DNA of 64,000 nt from JBCAXA01 sp038749025 (GCA_038749025.1 JBCDIL010000015.1:25492-89491), one strand, 5' to 3'. Positions 35,509 through 44,700 are shown, counted from the first letter of the stretch. The notes: generated by a model from the letters alone, not told the origin. Numbers and translations: made by a program.

Positions 35509-36708
35509 ATGAGCCGAATTGGCATCGTCGGTTGTGGGCCGGCCGGTTTAGCCGCGGCCTTGCTGCTCAATAAGCAAGGTCACGATGTCACGATCTACGA
35601 AGCATTCTTGACCCCGCAACCCTTAGGTTCCGGGCTGATTCTGCAACCAACCGGCCAAGCAGTACTGCAAGAACTGGGCTTACTCGATAGTCTGAGCAAG
35701 CTCGGTCAGCGAATCGACCGTATTCACGGTATCTCAATGCCGCGTGGCAAAACGGTTCTCGATGTCGACTACTCAGCGCTTGGTAGTGGCTTCCACGGTA
35801 TTGGCATTATGCGCGGCGCCTTGTTCGAGGTGTTGTTTGCAGCGGCTCAAGCGGCGCAGATCCGAATAAGAACCGGGGCCGCGATCGCTGGTGTCACCGT
35901 TAGCGATACTGATGTAATGCCAATCGGTAATGATGGTGATCAACTCGAACCTGTCGACTTGCTGATCGACGCGTCGGGTAGCAGCAGTCGGCTGCGAGCG
36001 TTGGCCAGCAAACCGAGTAAGCGTCGCGAACTGGTCTATGGCGCGGTCTGGGCCAATGTCGATTGGCCGGGCGAACCGTTCGCCGGCAATACGCTGGCAC
36101 AGCGCTACGTCGCCGCGCATACGATGGTCGGTGTTCTTCCGGTTGGGCGTCTTGTGGGTACGCAACCTCAGCAAGCTGCCTTCTTCTGGAGCCTGCGTGT
36201 CCGTGACTACCCGCGCTGGCGCGGTGCTCCCATAGCGTCATTCCAGCAAGAAGTTGTTCGTGTTTGGCCGGAGGTGGAGTCCATCGTCAGCCAGCTCAAC
36301 GACCATTCGGCACTGACAATGGCCGCGTATGCGCATTGCACACTGCCGACACCGCACAACGATCGGCTGGTGTTTATCGGTGACGCGGCCCATTCGACGA
36401 GTCCGCAGCTTGGCCAAGGCGCCAATATGGCTTTGCTCGACGCCTGGGCGCTTGCGCAGTCGATTGAGCAACATGGCGTTACCGATGCGTTGCCGCACTA
36501 TGCCCGGATTCGCCGCTGGCATGTCCGAGCATTTCAGGTAGCCAGTTTGTCAATGACGCCTTTCTATCAGTCGGATAGCCAGTTGCTAGCGGCACTTCGC
36601 GACATGCTGTTTGATCCAGTGTCTAAGCTACCCATCGCCAAACGAATCGTCGCAGGCTTGATCTCAGGAATGCTGGCAGGACCTCCGTCCGATCTCGACT
36701 ACGGATGA
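35509..36708 (+). CDS. FAD-dependent aromatic-type monooxygenase
   Basis: A 399-residue flavoprotein hydroxylase. The N-terminal RIGIVGCGPAGLAAALLL is the FAD-binding Rossmann motif, followed by a salicylate- or p-hydroxybenzoate-hydroxylase-like core and the second FAD loop VFIGDAAHSTSPQLGQGANMALLDA near residue 285. It inserts one oxygen atom into an aromatic or related substrate with NAD(P)H. Substrate unknown. It follows the nitrilase-like gene by 33 bases on the same strand. The C-terminus is about normal for the family. Confidence 0.9.
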   Translation: MSRIGIVGCGPAGLAAALLLNKQGHDVTIYEAFLTPQPLGSGLILQPTGQAVLQELGLLDSLSKLGQRIDRIHGISMPRGKTVLDVDYSALGSGFHGIGIMRGALFEVLFAAAQAAQIRIRTGAAIAGVTVSDTDVMPIGNDGDQLEPVDLLIDASGSSSRLRALASKPSKRRELVYGAVWANVDWPGEPFAGNTLAQRYVAAHTMVGVLPVGRLVGTQPQQAAFFWSLRVRDYPRWRGAPIASFQQEVVRVWPEVESIVSQLNDHSALTMAAYAHCTLPTPHNDRLVFIGDAAHSTSPQLGQGANMALLDAWALAQSIEQHGVTDALPHYARIRRWHVRAFQVASLSMTPFYQSDSQLLAALRDMLFDPVSKLPIAKRIVAGLISGMLAGPPSDLDYG

Positions 36709-36870
36709 CCAAGCCGATCACGTTAGAGACAGCGTATCGTGCCGCCGTCGAGCGTGCTCGGTGTTGTGGCGAACGCCCGATCGTAGGCGCAAGTTACCGC
36801 TCGCGCCCGTTCCCGTCTGGCACCGGTGCGCTTAGCTGCGTTACAGGCTGGTACGACCCCGCGCAGCGCG

Positions 36871-38448
36871 TTAGGAGGCAGCCACCTCCATTGCGGCTTG
36901 TTCGCTCGGCACTTCCCGCGTTACACCACGTTTGGTCAGATATAACCCAGCAATGGCGAAAACCACACCGGTACCAAGCGCCGTTAGATCGAAGCCGGCC
37001 ATTGTCCAGTCGCCCTTTCCGATGCTCGTCAGTAAACCTGCGTTCGTTGTCGCTGCGTTTAGAATCGGTAGCGCGGCGAATGCGAACGCCGTTAACCAGG
37101 TGAGATCGCGCCAGGCTGCCCGACGGCTGCGAAATAGCGGATAGATCAAACAAAGACCCCACGCAATGAACATCGCATGGGCTTCCCAATCGGCACGGCT
37201 CTCTAGGCTAACCGGTAGCAGACGGTTGGCCCAGAAAAACGCAGCGACGCCAATCAGTACGCCCATAATCGTGCCGATATTCATGATCTCGACAAAATGG
37301 AATCCTCGCGACTGTTGCTCGTCTGCGGCTTTTTTCCGCCGCTTCGATGTCCACAGGATTGCACCGGTTGCGATCATTGCTGTACCGAGTACGCCGGATA
37401 AAAAGTACAGCCACCGGAGTGTTATTCCGGCAAAAAGACCTTCGTGTAAACCCAGCATTGTTGATGCGAATGACAACGCACCGGATGAAGGCAAGGTTGG
37501 TGAATCGATCAGCTCGCCTGTCGTACCGTCATAGACATGCGTCTCTGGTAATAATCCAATTCCAGTAGCGGGGGACACTTCGATGCGCGCGTTGGCATCG
37601 CCCGGATTATAGATATTCAAGCGCTCAACACTGCCCTCCCCCCAAGTCGCCTCGGCATGCGCCAGTACGGCGCGCACATCGGTCAGCTCGGCGGGCGTCC
37701 CGGCTGCTTCAATTTTCTCACCGCCAAGGTCTAAGAGCTCTCCGGCTTTTTTAGTGTCAAAGCCAACGCTGCCGACCGCGATCAGCGGCATCCACAAAAT
37801 AGTAACGAACAAGAGCCCACTGTAAATAATCATCAACTGAAACGGCAGCGACGTCACACTCAAAAGGTTGTGCATATCGAGCCAAGAGCGCTGGCCTTTT
37901 TTCACACGAAAGGTGAAGAAATCTTTGAAAATTTTCTTGTGCGCGATGATGCCGGTGATCATGCCGACGAACATAAACAACGTCAGGATACCGACGAAGC
38001 GGAACGCTATTTGCGAATCGATGTAATGCAACACGTAGTGCATGCGATACAGCAGCTGACCGCCACCGGTGTCTCGAGCAACATCATCTAACGGCTCACC
38101 GGATAGAGCGTCCAGGGTGACGTTGGTGTTCTCAGGCGGGTCGTCCTCCGTCTCTCCAGGCGTTTGCCAAAAGACGCGAAGATAAGGTTCCTCGCGAGTC
38201 TCACCGAAGCTGATGAACCAGCGATTGGCTCCTTGGGCATTGGCTTCGAGGTGGGACATCGCCGTGTCGATGCGCGTATCGATCGGGGCTTTGTCGAGCG
38301 ATGCGAGCTCCGGCTTCATCCAATGATCAATTTCGGTGTCGAAATAGCCGAGCGTGCCGGTAACGAAAACAAAATAGAGCAACCAGCAGAAGACTAGGCC
38401 AGCCCAGGTGTGTAGCCACGTCATCGATTGTCTAAACGAGCCGATCAT
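36871..38448 (-). CDS. PepSY-associated membrane protein (iron-uptake type)
   Basis: A 525-residue inner-membrane protein from ATG 38448, overlapping the upstream gene by four bases (ATGA). It opens with a Tat-like basic segment and helix SMTWLHTWAGLVFCWLLYFVFVTG, then a large periplasmic PepSY-type loop and further helices (IAFRFVGILTLFMFVGMITGI, PFQLMIIYSGLLFVTILW, WLYFLSGVLGTAMIATG). The family occurs next to TonB-dependent siderophore receptors and is thought to act as a ferric-siderophore reductase. Here its receptor neighbour is only a chimeric remnant. The long C-terminal part adds several helices. Confidence 0.87.
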   Translation of the reverse strand: MIGSFRQSMTWLHTWAGLVFCWLLYFVFVTGTLGYFDTEIDHWMKPELASLDKAPIDTRIDTAMSHLEANAQGANRWFISFGETREEPYLRVFWQTPGETEDDPPENTNVTLDALSGEPLDDVARDTGGGQLLYRMHYVLHYIDSQIAFRFVGILTLFMFVGMITGIIAHKKIFKDFFTFRVKKGQRSWLDMHNLLSVTSLPFQLMIIYSGLLFVTILWMPLIAVGSVGFDTKKAGELLDLGGEKIEAAGTPAELTDVRAVLAHAEATWGEGSVERLNIYNPGDANARIEVSPATGIGLLPETHVYDGTTGELIDSPTLPSSGALSFASTMLGLHEGLFAGITLRWLYFLSGVLGTAMIATGAILWTSKRRKKAADEQQSRGFHFVEIMNIGTIMGVLIGVAAFFWANRLLPVSLESRADWEAHAMFIAWGLCLIYPLFRSRRAAWRDLTWLTAFAFAALPILNAATTNAGLLTSIGKGDWTMAGFDLTALGTGVVFAIAGLYLTKRGVTREVPSEQAAMEVAAS

Positions 38449-38744
38449 CCGTTTGCTCCAAATGTGTAGAGCAGCCACGAACCGCTGCCCGTTAAAACCA
38501 AACCTGCTAGCAGGCCCCACCAAACCGTCTTGAGCCGCTTAACGCTGAAAATCCATAGAATGATCACGGTGTAGATTGCGAACGCGCTTACTAGCGACGT
38601 CGCAATCGCCTGAAACTCACCCGCCGGTGACGCCAACGCGAGGAAAATGCCGGTCGTATTGGTCAAGACAAACGCTGGGACCACCGCTGCGAACACGCGC
38701 GAAGCGATGTGCCAACGTCCGACTTTATCAACGGCTGTGACCAT
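38445..38744 (-). CDS. Small membrane protein of iron-uptake operon (DUF3649-like)
   Basis: A 99-residue protein with three helices (VFAAVVPAFVLTNTTGIFLAL, FQAIATSLVSAFAIYTVIILWIF, VWWGLLAGLVLTGSGSWLLY). Such small proteins (DUF3649-type) sit directly before PepSY reductases in siderophore operons, which fits the four-base overlap here. It probably helps assemble or anchor the reductase. The gene before it on the same strand is the sigma/TonB-receptor chimera, 146 bp away. The assignment rests mainly on context and length. Confidence 0.75.
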   Translation of the reverse strand: MVTAVDKVGRWHIASRVFAAVVPAFVLTNTTGIFLALASPAGEFQAIATSLVSAFAIYTVIILWIFSVKRLKTVWWGLLAGLVLTGSGSWLLYTFGANG

Positions 38745-38890
38745 AGGTATTCGTCTCCGCGTACCGTTATGTCATCTGCAACGGTTGGAAGCTGTGCTCG
38801 CCATGGGTCGTAGCCCGGGGCAAAACTCGGTTACCCCCTAAAAGTAAACGATTCTTGTTACCGATTGAAGTCGGGTGGTCGTCAACGACG

Positions 38891-39418
38891 CTAGAACTGA
38901 TATTCGATGCTCACGCCCGCCACCCGCGGTTGGTTGACTCGTACTTGGGCATTACCGGCTACGTTCACCGTACCGGTACCCGGGTCGGCGGCTACGAAGT
39001 TCTTTTCGGTGATGAATCGCTCATCAAGTAAGTTATTGGCGAAAAAGCCGAACTGCCAGTTTTCCAACCGAAAACCGGCCCGCGCGTTGACCAGGGTATA
39101 GCTGCCTACCTGGATCTCCGGTGTATTGGCGACATCGCAGAATTGCTCGCCACGCTGATAGACCCTGTGAAAAGCCTCCTGCGCAACATCGTCGGGGTCT
39201 GGAGGACCGTTGCCATACGCGGCACGAATTCCCTCAGTCAACTCACTGGCATAGTCGCGGTACGTATTAATTAACCGGTCGCTATTGGCGGCCGGACTCA
39301 CCAGCTGCACAGGTGCGTTACGCGCAAGCCGGTCCCGGCTTTTTGCAGCGGATGGTGATTGGCTCGGTGGCGAAACGTCCGGTGGTAGCCATTGATCAAA
39401 GTCTTCGTCGCTGCTCAA
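38891..39418 (-). pseudogene. Chimera: ECF sigma factor N-terminus fused to TonB-receptor C-terminus
   Basis: A single open frame of 175 residues made of two unrelated parts. Residues 1 to about 88, from a TTG start, read as the beginning of a FecI-type sigma factor: RLINTYRDYASELTEGIR and GPPDPDDVAQEAFHRVYQ match sigma region 2. From about residue 92 it is a TonB-receptor barrel end: QVGSYTLVNARAGFRLEN, GFFANNLLDERF and the terminal YQF with Phe. Neither part is complete. The simplest origin is one in-frame deletion joining sigma and receptor genes, removing the sigma C-terminus, any FecR gene and most of the receptor. It is probably non-functional, though it could be expressed. It sits upstream of the PepSY/DUF3649 pair. 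Confidence 0.75.
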
Positions 39419-39578
39419 ACCCGGCCCTTTGCTGATTTCGCCGACCGATACCTATGCGATCAGCCTATCAGATCGCCAACGGTTGGCTATATCGGGCGGC
39501 GGAGCGGGACCGGCTCGTTTACCCGCCGATTTGTAATAGACTTTTCGCCCATAGTGACGTTGAGGAAGAAACGCGGAT

Positions 39579-40013
39579 ATGAAAACGATACTGATCATAA
39601 TTGCCGTATTGGTCTTGCTGGCGGTAGGCGCCATGGGCTTCATGGGCTACAAATCGCACAGCGGCACGCCGCTCGGCTTGGTCGGCGCAACGCTTGCAGC
39701 ATGCCCAGACTCACCCAATTGTGTCTGTAGCGAGACCGGTACGGCCGAGGAGAAGTCGGTCCAACCGTTGCCGACGAGCGCATGGGCCAACCTTCCCGCT
39801 GCCGTTTCGGCGATGGGCGGCATTGTTACCGCGGAAAACGATGACTATATCGCCGCAGAATTCACGTCGAGCACATTCAAGTTCGTCGATGATGTTGAGT
39901 TTCGTCTTGCAGATGACGCTGTGCATGTACGATCTGCATCGCGTGTTGGCCACTCGGATGGCGGCGTTAACGCGAAACGGGTGGCCGCGTTACGGGAACA
40001 ACTCGGTCTATAG
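39579..40013 (+). CDS. DUF1499 family protein with N-terminal anchor
   Basis: A 144-residue protein. A hydrophobic helix at residues 3-25 (ILIIIAVLVLLAVGAMGF) anchors or exports it. The C-rich ACPDSPNCVCS motif around residue 42 and the FKFVDDVEFRLADDAVHVRSASRVGHSD strand pair are the DUF1499 signature. Start ATG at 39579 has GAGGAAG upstream. Function is unknown in this family. It stands 82 bp before the dipeptidase gene and may be expressed separately. Confidence 0.88.
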   Translation: MKTILIIIAVLVLLAVGAMGFMGYKSHSGTPLGLVGATLAACPDSPNCVCSETGTAEEKSVQPLPTSAWANLPAAVSAMGGIVTAENDDYIAAEFTSSTFKFVDDVEFRLADDAVHVRSASRVGHSDGGVNAKRVAALREQLGL

Positions 40014-40095
40014 CTCGCCACACAACATGCGATAGCCCTCGATACGCTGTACCCTGCGCTTAGCCATTCGTACTTATTTACTCCGGTATCCACTT

Positions 40096-41388
40096 ATGTC
40101 TCTACGATCCTCGCTCTATCCTGTCTTGTGCCTTGCTGCCGTTGCTTTGGCGGCGTGTTCCAAAGAGCCGGCAACCAACGAGCCGGCGGTGGATATGGAA
40201 CCGGCGATCGAATCCGAAGAAGAACTGGTTGCCCGCGCGCTTAAAATTCACGACCGCGTATTGACCCTCGACACGCATGCCGATACGCCACTGCGGATAA
40301 TCGAACCCGGCTTCGATATGGCCGAGCGCCATGATCCGAAAGACACTGGGTCGAAAGTTGACTATCCCCGCATGAAAGAAGGTGGCTTGGATGCGATCTT
40401 CTTCGCTGCCTTCGTCGCCCAAGACATCAGGAACGACGAGGGCAATAGCCGCGCCAAAGGCTTGGCACTGCAGATGATCGACGCGGTCGTCGAGTCGACC
40501 GAGAAAAACGCTGATGTCGCCGGTTTAGCATTAACACCAGAAGATGCGTACGCGCTCGAACAAGCGGGCAAACGAGCGATTTACCTCGGCATCGAAAACG
40601 GCTACCCGGTTGGCGATGACCTGTCCAGCCTGCAGCTGTTCTTCGATAAAGGGGTCCGCTACATCACGTTGGTGCATTCAACCAATAATGATTTGGCGGA
40701 TTCAGCAACGGACTCCGCAGGACCAGAACATGGCGGCATTAGCGTCTTGGGTGAGCAGGTCGTTCAAGAAATGAACCGTCTAGGCATCATGGTTGACGTG
40801 TCGCATGGCAGTGAAGAGGTTTTCTACGACGCAATCGCTATGTCGAAGGCGCCGATTATCGCGAGCCACTCCAACGCACGGGCGATAACGCAGCACGACC
40901 GCAATATGTCAGACGACATGCTGCGACTGATGGCCGAGAACGGTGGCGTTGTGCAGCTCACGATGCTCTCCGACTACCTGCGCGATGCGGTGCCAAACCC
41001 GGAACTCGATGCCGCACTGGCAGAGCTGCGCGCTGAGATGAAACCGGTAACGGAGATGACGTTTGAAGAGCGTACCGCAATGCGAGAGGCGACCTACGCG
41101 CTCTACGACAAGTTCCCGGGTCCACTAGCGACCGTGCAAGACGCGGTTGATCATATTGACCATATCGTCAAAGTCGCCGGCATCGACCATGTCGGTATCG
41201 GTTGTGACTTCGATGGTGGCGGTGGAATTGACGGCGTTTTCGATGCTAGCGAAGTCATGAATATCACGATCGAATTGGTTCGCCGCGGGTACACGGAAGA
41301 GCAGATTGAGAAAATCTGGAGTGGTAACCTGATGCGCGTCTTCCGCGACGTTCAAGCAGTTGCGAAAGAGCTGCAGTCCGAAGCGTAA
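40096..41388 (+). CDS. Membrane dipeptidase (M19) lipoprotein
   Basis: A 430-residue zinc dipeptidase of the renal-dipeptidase type, lipid-anchored (lipobox VALAAC). Metal and active residues are present: THADTP (His and Asp of the first site), GIENGY (bridging Glu), MVDVSHGS and IIASHSNAR (His ligands) and GIGCDFDGGGG (Asp). It hydrolyses dipeptides in the periplasm. The next gene follows nine bases later. The four-gene run dipeptidase, DUF6702, HupE/UreJ, CIA30-DUF4174 continues with very short gaps, so they are likely one operon. Confidence 0.92.
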   Translation: MSLRSSLYPVLCLAAVALAACSKEPATNEPAVDMEPAIESEEELVARALKIHDRVLTLDTHADTPLRIIEPGFDMAERHDPKDTGSKVDYPRMKEGGLDAIFFAAFVAQDIRNDEGNSRAKGLALQMIDAVVESTEKNADVAGLALTPEDAYALEQAGKRAIYLGIENGYPVGDDLSSLQLFFDKGVRYITLVHSTNNDLADSATDSAGPEHGGISVLGEQVVQEMNRLGIMVDVSHGSEEVFYDAIAMSKAPIIASHSNARAITQHDRNMSDDMLRLMAENGGVVQLTMLSDYLRDAVPNPELDAALAELRAEMKPVTEMTFEERTAMREATYALYDKFPGPLATVQDAVDHIDHIVKVAGIDHVGIGCDFDGGGGIDGVFDASEVMNITIELVRRGYTEEQIEKIWSGNLMRVFRDVQAVAKELQSEA

Positions 41389-41397
41389 CCGCTTTTC

Positions 41398-41922
41398 ATG
41401 CAGCGACGGTTTTCTGGTCTGCTCGCCACCGTTGCGATATACATCGTAGGTGCACTGCCGACCGAAGCGCACCCGTTGCGCCTGTCGCTGAGTGAAGTCG
41501 AGTTCATCTCGGATCAACAGCTCTTAACGATCAGTCTCCGGCTGTTCTTAATGGACGTCAATGAAGCGCTGGTCTTCGACCCGGAGAGCACGGAACTCGC
41601 CTTCTGCCAACCGAACGAATCGGTGCATGCCGTACCTATGTTGCTCGAGTACCTCGATCGGTTTTTTTACGTCAAGGTCAACGGCGAGAAGATCGATCTC
41701 AACATCAAGAGCAAGCAACTCAATGGTGAAGGTATTAACACCGCCTTGGCCGTACTATTTGAACACCACCAGGACCAACCTATTAGAGCATTGGAAGTGA
41801 AGAACGCGGTGTTCACCGATTTGTTTTTTGATCAAAGCAATATCGTCTACGTGCATATAGACGGCGACTCGACGAGCTTGATGCTGAATAAGAAAACGCC
41901 CACGCACACGTTACGCTTTTGA
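41398..41922 (+). CDS. Exported DUF6702-type protein (first copy)
   Basis: A 174-residue exported protein. After a signal peptide (FSGLLATVAIYIVGALPTEA) the mature protein begins AHPLRLS, and reads with beta strands as in the DUF6702 group: SEVEFISDQQLLTISLRLFLMDVNEAL and FFYVKVNGEKIDL. It shares this layout with the gene at 53596, which starts AHQQQQS after its signal. Role unknown; the Ala-His at the mature N-terminus is typical of both. It starts 9 bases after the dipeptidase and ends one base before the HupE-like gene. Confidence 0.72.
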   Translation: MQRRFSGLLATVAIYIVGALPTEAHPLRLSLSEVEFISDQQLLTISLRLFLMDVNEALVFDPESTELAFCQPNESVHAVPMLLEYLDRFFYVKVNGEKIDLNIKSKQLNGEGINTALAVLFEHHQDQPIRALEVKNAVFTDLFFDQSNIVYVHIDGDSTSLMLNKKTPTHTLRF

Positions 41923-41923
41923 C

Positions 41924-42508
41924 ATGCACCCGTTCGTGTTTTACCTGCAGTTGGGCTTTCAGCACATATCCGATTTAGCTGGGTTCGACCATATACTCTT
42001 TCTAATCGCCTTATGTGCGGTCTACCGCATCGAGCAATGGAAGAACATCGTCATTCTCGTAACTGCATTTACGATCGGTCACAGTGTGACATTGGCGTTG
42101 GCGGCGTTTGGTACGGTCAAGATCTCCTCTGAACTCATCGAGTTCCTGATACCCACAACGATCTTGGTCACCGCTCTGCACAACGTGGTCAGTCGTTCAG
42201 CGGGTGACACGCGGTCCGGGATGGGCCTCGCGTACGCGATGGCGTTGTTTTTCGGATTTATTCACGGGATGGGTTTCTCTAACTACTTTCGCGCGTTGTT
42301 GATGGGTGACTCATCGATCGCCGTACCGTTGTTCGCTTTTAATGTCGGCATTGAGCTCGGCCAGCTGATGGTCGTTGGCGTCATCGTCGCCACGGCATTT
42401 GTGTTTCTAAACATCATCGGTGTTAAGCAGCGAGATTGGAACGTGTTTATTTCCGGTGGCGCCGCCGGTATTGCGGTGATGCTAATGGCCGAAACAAAGT
42501 TTTGGTGA
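41924..42508 (+). CDS. HupE/UreJ-family metal permease
   Basis: A 194-residue membrane protein with six helices. The opening FQHISDLAGFDHILFLIAL carries the His residues of the family motif (HxxxGxDHxLF), followed by VTAFTIGHSVTLALAAFG and FFGFIHGMGFSNYFRALL. Family members import nickel or cobalt, or help urease and hydrogenase; the solute here is not shown and no urease or hydrogenase gene lies near. A single base separates it from DUF6702, and its stop overlaps the following GTG start, so it is translated as part of the cluster. Confidence 0.87.
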   Translation: MHPFVFYLQLGFQHISDLAGFDHILFLIALCAVYRIEQWKNIVILVTAFTIGHSVTLALAAFGTVKISSELIEFLIPTTILVTALHNVVSRSAGDTRSGMGLAYAMALFFGFIHGMGFSNYFRALLMGDSSIAVPLFAFNVGIELGQLMVVGVIVATAFVFLNIIGVKQRDWNVFISGGAAGIAVMLMAETKFW

Positions 42509-43491
42509 CCGGGCACTGGGGCGGTCGATTTTCCTCTGCGTGCTTCGGGCTTGCGCTCGCTGTCGCTGTTGGAGCACCTTCGACAGCTGAAGCTCAACAG
42601 ACCGAGGAATCCATACCTATGGTCATTACTGATTTCACACCCGACAGCGCCGACCTAGGTTGGCGAGTCGTTAATGACAATGTCATGGGTGGCCGTAGTG
42701 CCGGCGGTTTCGATATTGTCGATTCCGGACTGCAATTCACTGGCAGAACAAATACTCGCGGCGGCGGGTTTAGCTCAATCCGTAGTCAAGTGCTTAACCT
42801 AGACTTGTCGGATTACAACGGTATCCGCGTACGAGTACGTGGCGACGGACGCCGATACACCTGGCGGTTAACGACCGACGCGCGTATCTACGGGCGTGAG
42901 GTGGCTTATTGGGCTGACTTTGAAACCATTGCCGGCGAGTGGGCAGACATCGACATTCCGTTTGATCGGTTTATCCCCCGGTTTCGTGGGAGCACGTTGG
43001 ACGGACCAGCGCTCGCGCGCGGGCGTTTGCAAGGCATGGGCTTGATGATCTACGACAAGCGCGATGGCCCGTTCGAACTGATGCTGGCGCAGGTCTCTGC
43101 CTATCGAAACAAGCCGGATCCGTTTTCGCTGCGTGCTCTACAGTGGCAGAAACGGGTGTTGGTAATCAGCGCAGCTGACCCTGACGATGATGATTTCATC
43201 GCTCAACGTGCCGCTATTACCGAATCTAAAACCGAATTCGACGATCGCGATCTTGTTTTAGTCACGCTGGTGAACACCGGGGTTTCATTGGCGGATGATC
43301 GAACACTGTCTACCGGCGACGTCAGTTCACTTCGCAAAGCGCTGGCGATAACAGGCAAAGGCTTTGCGGTTCGACTCATCGGCAAAGATGGCTCGGTAAA
43401 ACTTGCCAATGACAGTGTCGTGTCGATGGCGGAGCTGTACGCGCTGATTGATCGTATGCCCATGCGCCGTCAAGAACTTCGAGATCGTTGA
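42505..43491 (+). CDS. CIA30 domain fused to DUF4174, exported
   Basis: A 328-residue protein whose GTG start at 42505 overlaps the HupE stop (GTGA). A signal peptide (FGLALAVAVGAPSTAEA) is followed by a CIA30 domain (ITDFTPDSADLGWRVVNDNVMGG, GFSSIRSQVLNLDLSDYNGIRVRVRGDGR), a carbohydrate-binding-like beta sandwich, and then a DUF4174 thioredoxin-like domain (LQWQKRVLVISAADPDDD, GKGFAVRLIGKDGSVKL). No CxxC is visible in the second domain. An envelope function is expected. The fusion and the operon suggest that it partners the HupE/DUF6702 proteins. Confidence 0.82.
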   Translation: MTGHWGGRFSSACFGLALAVAVGAPSTAEAQQTEESIPMVITDFTPDSADLGWRVVNDNVMGGRSAGGFDIVDSGLQFTGRTNTRGGGFSSIRSQVLNLDLSDYNGIRVRVRGDGRRYTWRLTTDARIYGREVAYWADFETIAGEWADIDIPFDRFIPRFRGSTLDGPALARGRLQGMGLMIYDKRDGPFELMLAQVSAYRNKPDPFSLRALQWQKRVLVISAADPDDDDFIAQRAAITESKTEFDDRDLVLVTLVNTGVSLADDRTLSTGDVSSLRKALAITGKGFAVRLIGKDGSVKLANDSVVSMAELYALIDRMPMRRQELRDR

Positions 43492-43611
43492 ACAGGTGGT
43501 ACGGACTTACTCATCGATGCGCCCTAACCGTATCTATTGGTCCAGAAAGCCATTGAAGTAGCCGAGGCAATCGTCCGGCTCATCATGTGCTAGCCAAGGC
43601 GAGAACGAAGC

Positions 43612-44700
43612 ATGTTTAATTTCTTCAAAAAGAAACCGAATTTCTCTGGCCCTTTCAACCTCCCGGAAGAGCGCGTGCAGGCGTTTGTGGATCACTGGTA
43701 CGCACAGTGGAGCACTGCTCAAAAAGCCATGGGACACAAAGTCGACTTCGACTACTGGGGGAAGCTGGTTAACGAGGTCGACAGCACGCACTTCGCAACG
43801 GGCTCGAGTTCCAACACGGCGGGAGCATACGGATCGCAACCCACCTTCGGTGGCGCAAGTCAGCAGATCACGAAATCAGAGTCTTCGGAGAGCAAAGCGC
43901 AGGTGTTTGCGGAGTTACGCGAACCGGCCGTCAGCATGACTCAGTACCATGTTTTCGACCTAGAACGCCGCTCCGATAACGACTGGCGGATCACGAAAGT
44001 GCACGAGTTACTGGATCCGCCTCATGAAGCTGTCGTTGACGCCAACGCGGTCACGGAAGCATTAGCGATGGGCATGGCGTCCGCCCCACCGATGAACATC
44101 CAAGACAACTTGAGCCTCGACGAGAATGTTGTGTTCAACGGTAACCGAACAGTCGATATTGCGAATCTAGGTGAGGGCAAGGTCCGTATGACCGACATTG
44201 GCACCTTACACATACGTTCGGGTGTCTTGGCCATTCTGGATTTCGGCTATACGATTCGTAACCTCGAGCCGCTGCAGCAAACGGTGGTAACGGGCGAATA
44301 CCCGGTCCAAGTTGTTACCGTCAATGACCGAGTCGCTGCACTAAGGGTGCGGTTCGATATAGATCGAAAATCGGTCCGTTGGCAAGCGGCCAATACACCG
44401 AGCGGTAACGGCATCTATGGTGTCGATGCCGGCAACCTTGCAGTTTTCGATGTTGAGGCGCTGTCAGGGCTGACACACCTCAAAAAAGAGACGGTGTTCG
44501 ATGAATGGGCGCGAACCAATGTGCCGTCGACAGTCTCGTTAACCGGCGACAACGACTGCGTCATTACGAGCAGTGGATTCGGCGATGGCGCCTACCCAGC
44601 CTTGTGGGGCTTCGCGGATAATGACCAGCTCGTATCGCTGTATCTGGATTTTATGATTTTGCTCGAAGAGCGCGACGACGGTGTGCTGGCGTCGATCTGA
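43612..44700 (+). CDS. NTF2-like domain fused to DUF4241-type domain
   Basis: A 362-residue soluble protein without a signal. Residues about 10-150 form an NTF2-like cone (PEERVQAFVDHWYAQW, LERRSDNDWRITKVHELLDPP). From about residue 170 a DUF4241-type beta domain follows, ending with SGFGDGAYPALWGFADNDQLVSLYLDF, its conserved C-terminus. Both folds are common in immunity proteins of polymorphic toxin systems, but no toxin gene is adjacent. It stands alone with about 120 bases upstream. A role in binding another protein or ligand is inferred. Confidence 0.72.
   Translation: MFNFFKKKPNFSGPFNLPEERVQAFVDHWYAQWSTAQKAMGHKVDFDYWGKLVNEVDSTHFATGSSSNTAGAYGSQPTFGGASQQITKSESSESKAQVFAELREPAVSMTQYHVFDLERRSDNDWRITKVHELLDPPHEAVVDANAVTEALAMGMASAPPMNIQDNLSLDENVVFNGNRTVDIANLGEGKVRMTDIGTLHIRSGVLAILDFGYTIRNLEPLQQTVVTGEYPVQVVTVNDRVAALRVRFDIDRKSVRWQAANTPSGNGIYGVDAGNLAVFDVEALSGLTHLKKETVFDEWARTNVPSTVSLTGDNDCVITSSGFGDGAYPALWGFADNDQLVSLYLDFMILLEERDDGVLASI

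Noticed and set aside
36705..37103. Plus-strand frame starting in the stop of the FAD monooxygenase
   Set aside because: Mostly the opposite strand of the PepSY gene with Arg/Pro-rich content and no recognisable domain; the first 55 codons lie in a free 162-base gap but show no family.
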